NCBI GenBank assembly: GCA_009602725.1
Contig: WELB01000113.1
Location: forward strand, 27,669-43,360
Direction: 5' to 3'
Source: Spirogloea muscicola
Lineage: Eukaryota > Streptophyta > Zygnematophyceae > Spirogloeales > Spirogloeaceae
DNA: 15,692 nucleotides
The notes below the pieces were generated by a model that saw only the letters and a list, made by a program, of their open reading frames with translations, was not told the origin of the DNA and ran no database searches. Positions within the stretch are counted from its first letter, which is position 1, and every line of letters begins with the position of its first letter. A program made the translations under genes and the position numbers. This document shows, one piece after another, positions 7,673 to 14,693 of the stretch.

Positions 7673-8606
7673 TCAGGCAGCTGTTGTACTTTTGTGCTTT
7701 GCAATAAGGGTTGGCATAGACACTGCCTTACTCCACCACTTCCTTTTGTTACAGACGATACTGGCTTGTGTGGACTGCTCAGCAAATCCCACATGCTTCA
7801 GGGCTACTGGTGGGTTGTCGTCCTTATCTGCCACCAACTCGAGTTCCTGCAGTGGCGGCACACCATCCGGCACCGTAAACTCCACTTGCGCCTCATCCAC
7901 CGCTGGTGGATCCGTCATTTAACAGAGTGAGGAGGCGGCGTGCCCTGATCAGTTCTTCAATCCCTTTGGTCCGCCGTCTATCAACTCAATAGTCATGATG
8001 TCGCTCTGGATCTGATTCTGTGTCATCCAACAGGCTGCAACTTATCATCACTGTCTCCGTTGATATTTCGTCCTTCATATACATATCTTACCATGGGCGT
8101 GTTCTCCTCATCCATGGGCGTGTTCTCCTCATCCATTGTCGCATGCCTTACTTTCAGCTTTACACTCTTCCCTAGATGCATCGACTCCGCTGTTGCCGGA
8201 AGTGGAGACAGGCCATAAGTCCACAAAACGTCGGAGATTGGCCTTTTGTCTCCATAAGTTCCCTCACCATCTCACCTTCCACATTGGTGCCTGGCATCCC
8301 AAACAGCTCCGGATCAGCTCTGTGTATTGTGATTCCCGCTGACCTTAATTTGCAAGTGATATTTAATTCTGCTATGAATACTCCACCTTGTGTACCTGAG
8401 GTTTTGGGCCGATCTCCTGATGCCATGCTGTTCCTCCTCAGAAAGCGGGGAACTGACAAGACTGGAATGACTGCAGCCACAAAGCATTTAGGTATCACAG
8501 GTGGAGATAGATCAGTGCCAACCAGAGCTGTACTACTCGAATCGTCCAGGTTGACAACCTGACCTAAGTCGCATCCACCAGTTGAAAACATGTATAAATA
8601 GGTCAA
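7673..8606 (-). pseudogene. Protein-like minus-strand frames, split or decayed gene
   Basis: Several minus-strand stretches have ordinary protein composition but lie in different frames. From upstream to downstream: 8606-8172 (includes GGVFIAELNITCKL and ADPELFGMPGTNVEGEMVREL); 8226-8023 (includes the duplicated heptad MDEENTP and VRYVYEGRNINGDSDDKL); about 8013-7950 (SDIMTIELIDGGPKGLKN-stop, or in another frame RRTKGIEELIRARRLL); and 7918-7673 (starts MTDPPAVDEAQVEFTVPDGV). Possible donors exist at AAG|GTGAGA inside the first piece and ATG|GTAAGA after the heptads, with an acceptor ACACAG before AATCAGATCC. I could not assemble one consistent splice model, and the frames overlap with stops. 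I do not recognise the family. It may be an intron-split gene or a decayed transposable-element protein. Confidence 0.35.
8092..8133 (-). repeat. 21-bp tandem duplication, MDEENTP heptads
   Basis: Two identical 21-base units (8092-8112 and 8113-8133). On the minus strand they encode MDEENTP twice without changing frame, as expected of a recent slippage event inside a coding frame. Confidence 0.85.
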
Positions 8607-8649
8607 GAGCTAGAGTACATCTGAGTCATACAAAAGGATCCAAAACGCT

Positions 8650-8811
8650 GTGACCAATCTTCTTTCACCAGAGACTATGAAACTAAGCAATCCTGAAGAG
8701 ATTCCTGAGCAATGGCAAAAGAAGCAGTCCAATGTGATTGGACCTCGATTGCAGAACACAGTTCTTGCTTTGGTTCATTTCGCAAGTAAACGGTTATTGA
8801 GTGCCCAGTAA
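8650..8811 (+). CDS. Short unassigned reading frame
   Basis: A 53-codon plus-strand frame with balanced, protein-like composition: it contains SPETMKLSNPEEIPEQWQKK and ends in FASKRLLSAQ-stop at TAA 8809-8811. There is no upstream ATG in a good context (the frame opens with GTG; the first internal ATG is at 8677). It could be the last exon of a gene or a fragment of a mobile-element protein. Its neighbours are broken minus-strand frames, so a relic is as likely as a gene. No family recognised. Confidence 0.25.
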   Translation: MTNLLSPETMKLSNPEEIPEQWQKKQSNVIGPRLQNTVLALVHFASKRLLSAQ

Positions 8812-8962
8812 CCAGTGTATGAATTTAGTAGCCAGTGTCCAAAAGCAGAGAGGCACTCCGAATAGCGTCCCTAGCTAAGCAACCCTAAACAAGCAGACCC
8901 TCCAAAGAGCGGCCGCTAATCAGAGTAGCCAACGGAACTCTGGACAATCCAGCACCTCGTCT

Positions 8963-9187
8963 TTGTTCGTAAATCAGGTGAGCGATGCGGCCAATGCATA
9001 CACGCAAGCACTTGACTGGAAAGCGTTTTCTCAATCAATGCATGTGACGTTCAGAGAGTACAGACTTGCAATGAGCAGCACAACGTTCATAGATGCTTAC
9101 CACGGAGTCACCGCAACCTCTCGCAGTCGCGGAACGGGTCCGCCCCAAGGCACATTACCTGGGCACGCCGTGTGCTCCGAGCTCTAA
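8963..9187 (+). pseudogene. Unassigned protein-like frame
   Basis: The first 50 codons have ordinary protein composition (DAANAYTQALDWKAFSQSMH then VTFREYRLAM). Beyond about 9115 the frame enters GC-rich repeat DNA and turns into Arg/Gly/Pro-rich translation. A donor-like CAG|GTGAGC occurs at about 8977, at the beginning. No ATG start in context, no domain recognised. Probably a fragment of a decayed gene. Confidence 0.25.
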
Positions 9188-9189
9188 GC

Positions 9190-9312
9190 TCTCTGGGCGT
9201 GGGCACGGACGCAGGCGCGGGTGGGCGCAGGCGCGGCAAGAGGGTGAGGCTTGCGAGGCAGCTGCTTGGCAGAGATCGATCGTTCGGCTTGGGACGATCA
9301 AGTGATCCTAGC
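9190..9312 (+). repeat. Module X, copy B
   Basis: Diverged match to plus-strand 12690-12815. Shared blocks in order are CTCTC, ACGCAGGCGC.GGTG.GCGCAGGCGCG, GCAAGA.GGT.A.GCTTGC, GCTTG and GATCCTAGCGC at the right end. It is followed in the same orientation by module Y (9385-9520). Confidence 0.65.
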
Positions 9313-9384
9313 GCTGCCTGATGGGCCACCCTTCGGCGATTGCTTTGCATCGCCGGGCTGGTCGCGCCCTTGCAGCAGCCTCTG

Positions 9385-9520
9385 CTTTGCGCAGCGGGGT
9401 TGCTCTTCCTCCCCTCAGCTCATCTGACTTCCTACTGCTGACACGGGGGTACTGAGGACGCCCTGTCTGCCTAGCCTTTGGCTCCGTCATGAACACCTGC
9501 ATGCATCTGGCTGGCAGTTC
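9385..9520 (+). repeat. Module Y, copy B (deleted form)
   Basis: Matches the minus strand of 12228-12435: GCGCAGCGGGGTTG, pyrimidines, CTCAGCTCA, CTTCCTACTG..GACACGGG, CGCCCTGTCTGCCTAGCC, TGGCTCCG and GGCTGGC. About 58 bases present in the other copy are missing, between GACACGGG and the CGCCCTG block. After the shared acceptor CAG (9416-9418) this copy reads ten codons in the same frame as the other and then stops (9453-9455) because of the deletion. Confidence 0.7.
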
Positions 9521-9556
9521 ACAGCCGATTCTCTAATATCAGCAGCCGCATTCTTC

Positions 9557-9686
9557 GTTCGGCCGTTGGCTACGCTGCTTAGCTGGTCATCTTGGACCAT
9601 CTACGGACCCAGTGGCTCATCTGGCCACGCTCGCAGGGCTTCACGGCTTCACGGCTTCGTTCCGCGACCATTTCGCCACCGCTTCC
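9557..9686 (-). repeat. Dispersed element, copy 2 (inverted partner of 6824)
   Basis: The reverse complement of this stretch aligns with 6824-6941. The longer minus-strand frame 10061-9579 ends inside it with GQMSHWVRRWSKMTS-stop. Most of that frame's remaining 160 codons show no family features and are not called as a gene, although it opens with an ATG and has a donor-like GAG|GTGAGC after 20 codons. Confidence 0.65.
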
Positions 9687-10286
9687 ACGTCGGCCTGCGC
9701 TCCCATGCGTCATCGCTACAGCCTTCGCTTGCACTACTGTTCCGGGATGTAAAGTGCATGACCACTCGAGCTGCTGTCCTGCGCACACATTCCAGCAGAA
9801 GATTGACATCGCAGGCTCGGCTTGGCAGCAGCATGTCAGCATCCTGTTAATGATTAACCACCCAAACCCGACTGCACATGTTAATTGGTGGCCAGTGGCG
9901 AGAAGCTGTAGGTCCAGCTTTCGGAAAGGGATGCCACAGGTCAGCACGAGCGTAAGCGCCGAGAATGGGGGGACACTAGGTGACTGAGGGCCAATGCTCA
10001 CCTCCAGCAGTCCGTTCTGCCAGTGGCCAAAGCAGTCCTCTCCCAGCAACTCGGAGGACATTTAAGTGCCAGCCTACTTCTTCCGTAGCAGGTCGGGCGA
10101 TTCACCTTAAAATCAGAAACAGTGTGCAAGCCCCATACAGGCCTCTGTACCTGTCTGTGGACTTTTTATCACGTATGAAATTTTATCCCACATTTGCTTT
10201 GCTTTGAGTAGAACACGAGTATGAATTTGTCATTCACAAGTACAGATATCGTTGACATTACCTTTCTCGACCAGACTTTGTATGCA
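9687..10286. other. No supported gene
   Basis: Overlapping frames on both strands without recognisable motifs. The most gene-like detail is the minus-strand start at 10061 (MSSELLGEDCFGHWQNGLLE, then GTGAGC), which could be a first exon, but no following exon was found. Confidence 0.3.
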
Positions 10287-10698
10287 GGATGAATTTCCCA
10301 TGGTTCGGATCCGACCAATCAACAATGGCTTATAGATTCCTGTCCTGTGCACTGTCATCTTCCATTTCCAGGAATAATACTCGTCGCCAGTGAGTATTTG
10401 AAATCAGCGCCGCTGGAGAAGTGATGTCAAATAGCCCTAGTGGGCCCATAAATTTTTGAGCTTCCAGATTGGCTAGTAACGCGCGGGGAAGCAAACAGGT
10501 TATGGGCCCACTAGGGCTGATTGACACAACAGGTTATGGGCCGACTAGGGCTATTTGCCATCATTTCTCAAGCGGCGCTGATTCAAAATTCACTGACAAG
10601 ATTTATTCTTCCTGGAATTGGAAGATGACAATGCACCTTCAGGACAGGAATCTTCATGACATTGTTGATGATTCAAATCAAGAACCATTGCCGAAGTA
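10287..10698. repeat. Large imperfect foldback (inverted repeat)
   Basis: The left arm, about 10287-10451, pairs with the right arm, about 10534-10698, around an 82-base centre. In the inner 118-120 bases of each arm roughly four of five positions match, including AGATTCCTGTCCTG, GTCATCTTCCA, CAGCGCCGCT and AAATAGCCCTAGT; the outer part (ATCAACAATG, ATGGTTC) is weaker. The centre carries a partial extra copy of the arm end (ATGGGCCCACTAGGGCT at about 10502). Both arms translate to related peptides (for example QDRNL), so they may be two inverted copies of one former coding repeat, or a foldback/MITE-type element. Transcribed, it would form a long hairpin RNA. Confidence 0.8.
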
Positions 10699-10933
10699 TA
10701 TAAAGCACATATCAATCAACTTGTGGCAAGAGGCGGGTGGAGAGATGGAGGCGGGAAGCATCAGTGCTGCTGCTGATTCTACGATGAATGCTAACTGCAA
10801 GTCTTGCGGCTGCAGCAGTACTACCAGGGCACGCTCACGTTCATAAGCTACCTTAATCTATCAAGATTGGTACTAACGGATTATCTGCTCCCTTAAGCGT
10901 GGGCTCCTGCTCATAGTCCCCTAGCTGACCGTC

Positions 10934-12146
10934 CTACCAGTCAGTGCCAAGGTTCCGTGATTCATAGAGCTGCACAATGTCTTGCAGCAGGGGCGTCGCC
11001 GCCTCCAGGAATTTGGCCGTTCCTCTCTTCCACGACGTCTCTGTGGGGCACCACCATGCAGCCAAGAGCGTACGGTGAGGTAAAATTGATCCTATGAGTC
11101 TGTCATCGACGTTGGAACCTCCTCGTGGAGTCAAGCTGCGGATGCTACTCTTGTTGTCCACATGGAGGAGGCTAGGCGCACAGGATCTTGACACAGCACT
11201 GATGGCTGCAGGCAGTGCATTGACAGCGCAGGGCAATACCAGCACAAAGAGTCGCTGCCTAATGATGGTTGTCGAGGCTTCCACAGGAGAATGCGGGCAG
11301 ACTAATCACAAACTGTGGTAAGAACTCTTACCATCCTCCTTGAGCTTCCTCAGGAACTGGGTCTTGGTCGGCAGCGTGTGCATGCCCAATCCGACAGCCT
11401 TGCGGATGCTCCAGCTGTGGTGAGGCGCAAAGATGCGAACATAGGCGTCCTGAGCCGCCTGCTTAAGGGTCATCTCACTGAGCAAGCCGCACAGGCAAGC
11501 ACTCGTCAGCGCTGCCGCATGGCTTGCGCTACGCTTGAAAACGGCAGCGAATAAGCGCCCAGCCTCATAAAAAGACACGCGCGCCGCCTGAGCAACTCAG
11601 GCCTCCCGGTGCCTCACCATCTGCCGGAGCTGTGAGGAAAGCTCATACCGAGGCAGCTCCGTCATTCAGCTGACTGACGCGACAGCTGGCAGCGAGGGTC
11701 GCCTCGTAGAGGCATGCCTGGAGGCGATGAGCGACGCGAAGAACAGGGCGACGAAGTCGAGGCCGCGCTTGACGCGGAGGAGGTTGCGGGTGTGGCTCAG
11801 GGCCTTGCGCACGGTGCCGCCGCTGTGGTCGGCCTCCACGACGGCGTCCAGCGTCGCAAAACGCCGGGCGGCGCCCTCGAGGTCCTTCACCTGCGCCGTT
11901 CGCCACCGCGCGGCTTGACGAGCGATTCAGGGGGTTAGGGTTTAGGGTCTAGGTTTTAGGGTGTGAAGGTTTCGGGTTTTCTGCCACGGCACCTTGCTCA
12001 CATAGTCCCGCTCGGCGAAGCTGAAGACGACGCCGAGGTGGCGGAAGAGCACCGCGATCTGAGCCGCGGCCAGCGCGAAGGCGGCGGCGGGCACGGCGCC
12101 GCCTCCTGCGCGCCCCGGGCCNCGCCGCCGCCGCCGCCGCCGCCAT
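10934..12146 (-). CDS. ACD11-like ceramide-1-phosphate transfer protein (GLTP fold)
   Basis: Four minus-strand exons: 12146-11993, 11890-11718, 11477-11332 and 11040-10934 (stop). Introns of 102, 240 and 291 bases join the frame in phases 0, 2 and 1. The glycolipid transfer protein fold moves sphingolipids between cytosolic membrane faces; the plant ACD11 branch carries ceramide-1-phosphate and restrains cell death. Visible here: VLFRHLGVVFSFAERDYVSK (exon 1), then SHTRNLLRVKRGLD (exon 2), FAPHHSWSIRKAVGLGMHTL (exon 3) and a C-terminus SRNLGTDW like plant ACD11. The five headgroup residues of the family are present: Asp and Lys of DYVSK, both Arg of RNLLR, His of APHHSW. The exon 2-3 junction uses a GC donor (AG|GCATGC) and gives exactly the family spacing. 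The start is uncertain: ATG 12146 in GGCCATGG is in frame only if the N at 12122 is not a real base, giving about 192 residues. The in-frame ATG at 12283 would add a repeat-derived leader. Confidence 0.9.
11041..11331 (-). other. ACD11-like gene, intron 3 (GT-AG)
   Basis: Donor GATG|GTAAGAG (11331-11330) and acceptor GCCCCACAG ending at 11041. Phase 1: G plus AG gives Glu, producing KLKEDE-TSWK, in line with the KLNEDE found at this place in plant ACD11. Confidence 0.85.
11478..11717 (-). other. ACD11-like gene, intron 2 (GC-AG)
   Basis: Begins GC (11717-11716) after CTCCAG and ends TTGCTCAG at 11478. Phase 2: AG plus T gives Ser. The resulting FASLIASSEMTLKQAAQDAY has the same length as the corresponding stretch of plant ACD11. 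The only canonical GT donor in the right phase that I see lies further in (GC|GTCAGT, near 11678), and would insert 13 extra residues in the middle of a conserved helix region. Confidence 0.75.
11891..11992 (-). other. ACD11-like gene, intron 1 (GT-AG)
   Basis: Donor AAG|GTGCCG at 11992-11991 and acceptor GCGCAG ending at 11891, phase 0. Splicing makes YVSK|VKDLE, matching the YVAKV/YVSKV-DL continuity of ACD11 proteins. The middle is a degenerate telomere-like repeat that reads CCCTAAACCCTAACCC in the gene's sense and offers CTAAC as a branch-point candidate about 46 bases before the acceptor. Confidence 0.85.
11934..11961 (+). repeat. Interstitial telomere-like TTTAGGG repeat
   Basis: GTTAGGGTTTAGGGTCTAGG followed by TTTTAGGG: four degenerate units of the plant/green-algal telomere repeat. 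It lies wholly inside intron 1 of the ACD11-like gene, not at a chromosome end. Confidence 0.85.
12122..12143. repeat. N followed by a CCG run at the ACD11-like start
   Basis: A single undetermined base at 12122 is followed by CGCCGCCGCC-type repeats up to the CCATGG at 12142-12147. On the minus strand this is ATG followed by seven GCG codons and then the N. High GC and the triplet run make this a likely place for sequencing or assembly error. Confidence 0.8.
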
Positions 12147-12227
12147 GGCCGGCCGGCGGCGGCGGCAACGGCGACGGCGACGGCGGTGGCAGAGAACTTG
12201 AAAGGCAAACGAATGCGACTGCTGGTG

Positions 12228-12435
12228 TAAACAGAGCGGCTGCAAAAGCCAGCCGGGTGCATACAGAGGCTGTTCATCACCATGTTAGCGGAGCCACAGG
12301 CTAGGCAGACAGGGCGCTCTTAATAACCCCCGTTTTGCTTTTGTACTTAGCCAATTTGGCCTTTGTTTGCTTCAGATACACAAAATCCTCCCGTGTCCGC
12401 AGTAGGAAGGCAGCTGAGCTGAGGGAAACAACCCC
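12228..12435 (-). repeat. Module Y, copy A (full form)
   Basis: Minus-strand partner of 9385-9520. It contains the roughly 58 extra bases lost in the other copy and ends about 80 bases upstream of the ATG at 12146, so the 5' flank of the ACD11-like gene is repeat-derived. It holds the possible exon described separately. Confidence 0.7.
12301..12418 (-). CDS. Possible terminal exon of an unassigned gene
   Basis: After a pyrimidine-rich acceptor (TTTCCCTCAG, 12419-12428) the frame reads SAAFLLRTREDFVYLKQTKA, then KLAKYKSKTG and a short tail to TAG at 12301: 38 codons of charged, helical, protein-like sequence. The frame is also open upstream to 12609, so the piece may not begin at a splice site. 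The deleted copy at 9419 shares the acceptor and frame for ten codons, with mostly amino-acid-changing differences, then stops. The family is not recognised. It lies only 155 bases before the ATG of the next gene on the same strand, which leaves little room for a 3' UTR and lowers confidence. Confidence 0.35.
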
Positions 12436-12689
12436 GCTGCGCAGGCCAGAGGGCAACTGATGCGGAACTTCTTGGCCGCAAGACAAGACTGTGCGTGCTA
12501 CCGTATGAGCCAATAAATCGCAAACCTCAGATTGCAGCCTTGGCTGACTGAATCTGGAGAATGGATGTAATGGCAGGCAATAGACGGCACTGAGCTCAAG
12601 GCTGCTCACCGCAAGTCCTCACAGACTTTTGCAGTCGTACGCTGGTTCACTGAAATTAGCTGCTGCTCGTTTACTGCCCCAGGCTCAAT

Positions 12690-12815
12690 GCTCTCGAGGT
12701 GCGGCGCGAACGCAGGCGCAGGTGAGCGCAGGCGCGTGCAAGATGGTCAAGCTTGCCAAGCGATTGCTTGACTATGGCGGCTCCGCCACGCTGGCGCTGG
12801 TCACCACGAGATCCT
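12690..12815 (+). repeat. Module X, copy A
   Basis: Diverged partner of 9190-9312 in the same orientation, ending in GATCCTAGCGC. One frame reads MVKLAKRLLDYGGSATLALV and stops at the conserved TAG. The other copy keeps part of this (VRLARQLL) and then diverges. Coding status is unclear. Confidence 0.6.
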
Positions 12816-12956
12816 AGCGCGAGAAGAAGAAGGACGGGGCAGCTGGACGGGGCAGCTATTAGGCAACTAACGGCCTAGTCAAGATTGTCAAAAGCCAGGA
12901 CTAGCAACAGTCTGACAGCACAAGAAAGAGAAGTTAGAAACCAATCAATTACCAAT

Positions 12957-13208
12957 CTCTTGAGGGCGTACCGAGTACTGAGTAACAGTATCGCCCCAAG
13001 AAGGGGTCTTGTGAAGCGAATCAATATGTATCAGAGTAAGCCCACGTTATAAGAATAAGATGAAAGGAGCGATTCTTCGCCCACCAGTTGATGTTCTTGT
13101 GGTAAGTGAAGGGCCCTCAAGTGACGGGCCACAAGTAATGATGAAGAAGCTGAAGAAGCTGCAATTGCGAAGATGCATTTCAGTGGCAAGCACACGATGC
13201 TGCACAAG
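12957..13208 (+). repeat. Dispersed element, copy 1 (pair with 15174)
   Basis: Shares CTCTTGA, GTACTGAGTAACAGTATCGCCCCAAGAAGGGGTCTTGTGA-like core (here about 12970-13013), and a distal block CAGTGGCAAGCACACGATGC (13181-13208) with 15174-15308. The blocks are 224 bases apart here and 107 in the other copy, so one carries an insertion or deletion. A small CCCC-AAGAA-GGGG hairpin sits in the core. In one frame both copies read APR(R/K)GLV. Confidence 0.6.
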
Positions 13209-13498
13209 CAATTTGGCAGCACTTAGCGCTGAATGAAAGGCCTCACGGCTAGATTCACGCTGTCTTACAAGTCACAGTTCTTTTGGCTCACCAAAAGTAT
13301 CCCAGTCTCTGGCGAGAGGTGGCAGAGACCCTGGGGGTACATTGAACGGATGCGAATTGCCAACCCCAAGCACGAGGCGTCCAAGGCAAGAGCGGGCCAA
13401 GGCACTGAATGCGCCAAAAGGTGAAAGCCAACCAAGCCAAGCGGGGCTAAAATTTCCGAAGGGGTCAGGGGTGGTATGACTTTGCAGCCCGGCGGTGG
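13209..13498 (+). other. No supported gene
   Basis: One plus-strand frame, 13233-13424, has mixed but possible protein composition (SQFFWLTKSIPVSGERWQRP), but it has no ATG start, no splice context and no recognised domain. I leave it uncalled. Confidence 0.3.
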
Positions 13499-13690
13499 AT
13501 ATCCACGTCAACCTGACTCAGAAAGGTGACCTGGCTTGACACGTGGATGTTGCAGGCATAGTCACACCTTTCTTGTGTGAGACGAGTCGTGGTGGATCCA
13601 GATCAAGGTCGAGGCAACCGCTCAACGAGATTGTGCTACACCAACAGCGGAGCGGCTCCAAGGGCCAAAGGCGAAGCCAATTGCCCAGAA
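13499..13690 (+). repeat. Dispersed element, copy 2 (pair with 4005)
   Basis: Partner of 4005-4200. It opens with ATCCACGTCAACCTGACTCA and runs through GACCTGGCTTGACACGTGG, the hairpin TCACAC-CTTTCTT-GTGTGA (about 13562-13580) and CCAGATCAAGGTCGAGGC. The first 45 bases begin and end with CCACGT/ACGTGG, an inverted pair that may be an element terminus. Confidence 0.65.
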
Positions 13691-14117
13691 GAGGGTCCAA
13701 AGCGCAGCGAGGTAAGCTCAACTCAGAGGCACCTTAATCACCCACAAGTACCATGGAGGTGGCGAGGAGAGGAGAGAAGGCGACAGTCGCCAATTTAAGC
13801 CGATAGACTGTGCAGGCAAAAGCTAGTGCAAACAGAGAAGGTGGCGAGGCGATCATAGAAAGGAGCGCCAGAGCCCACCGCCTGTAGTCGGATCTGGCTT
13901 TGGTAAGAACAAGTCTCAAGAAGGGCCGGCCAACCAGCTTGAGCCGACGGCCCTGGCCTACCTGGCAGCATTTCAACCCCCAAGGCCATGGGAAACGTAG
14001 AGATCAACACAGGCAGATTAATGCAAGCCAGTTGTATGAATGCAGATATACCGAGTACAAGATCTTGCAGTTGTTAATGAAGTCCTTCGATTAGTAGAAG
14101 GCTGAAGAGAAAATAGT
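13691..14117. other. No supported gene
   Basis: Overlapping short frames on both strands. A CCCACAAGTACCATGGAGGT block near 13741 resembles CCCACGAGTACTGTGGAGGT near 6795, another diverged shared word. Confidence 0.35.
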
Positions 14118-14155
14118 AACTTACTATCTACTAGTTACTAAGTAGATGGTAAGTT
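14118..14155. repeat. 15-bp stem hairpin
   Basis: AACTTACTATCTACT (14118-14132) and AGTAGATGGTAAGTT (14141-14155) form a 15-pair stem with one G-T wobble and an 8-base loop, AGTTACTA. It stands alone, with no run of T after it and no gene close by. It could be a small foldback relic; a regulatory role is not shown. Confidence 0.8.
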
Positions 14156-14591
14156 CAAGATCCAGCATGGATCAGGTCTTGAAATAGTGGCTGCTGCGAG
14201 ATGGTGGCCATGACAACGGCAATGCTCTCTCAACAAGCTTGCCCCAGGGCGCCTCCTGTAGAAGCCAATTAATCAAGTCTTACAGAGCAGGATTTAAAGC
14301 TTAGAGATGCAGGGTCCAGAGATTCAAACATCACCTGTCATGTATCAGAGACCCTATTAAATGTCTAGGATACCTGAGCACTCATCTCGTTGTTGCATGA
14401 CACACTATCATGTTGTCTTTGCAACGGAGGTGCCAAATGATCCGTGCCAAGTGAAGAAGGATGATCATAACAAGAACAAGGACGGTGCATCTACGAATCT
14501 GACATGGTAGCACCTCCTACCACATTGTATGTCAAGCTCTACAGATCTGTACCCCAGATAATAAGAACAACTTCATGACAAAGCACTCTCC
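14156..14591. other. No gene seen
   Basis: AT-richer sequence without long frames on either strand. Nothing recognisable. Confidence 0.4.
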
Positions 14592-14610
14592 TTACAAGGA
14601 TAAGATTACA
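14592..14610 (-). terminator. Two TGTAA polyadenylation signal candidates
   Basis: TTACA at 14592-14596 and 14606-14610 reads TGTAA twice on the minus strand, 84-102 bases past the stop of the membrane-protein exon ending at 14694. Position and strand fit a chlorophyte 3' UTR. Confidence 0.45.
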
Positions 14611-14693
14611 ATAGACGAAGACATACAAGCGCTGCCCTAAGCAGGCAAGCGCTGACAAGGTAAATAGGAGCAACTTCGTTGCTCAAGGTCGAA

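Noticed and set aside
9579-10061. 160-codon minus-strand frame starting with ATG
   Set aside because: Only the last 15 codons are shared with another copy; the rest has no family features. A donor-like site after 20 codons makes the uninterrupted frame doubtful.
11678-11717. Canonical GT donor for intron 2 of the ACD11-like gene as the main splice
   Set aside because: It keeps phase but inserts 13 residues where the family has none; the GC donor gives exact length. Kept only as a possible alternative isoform.
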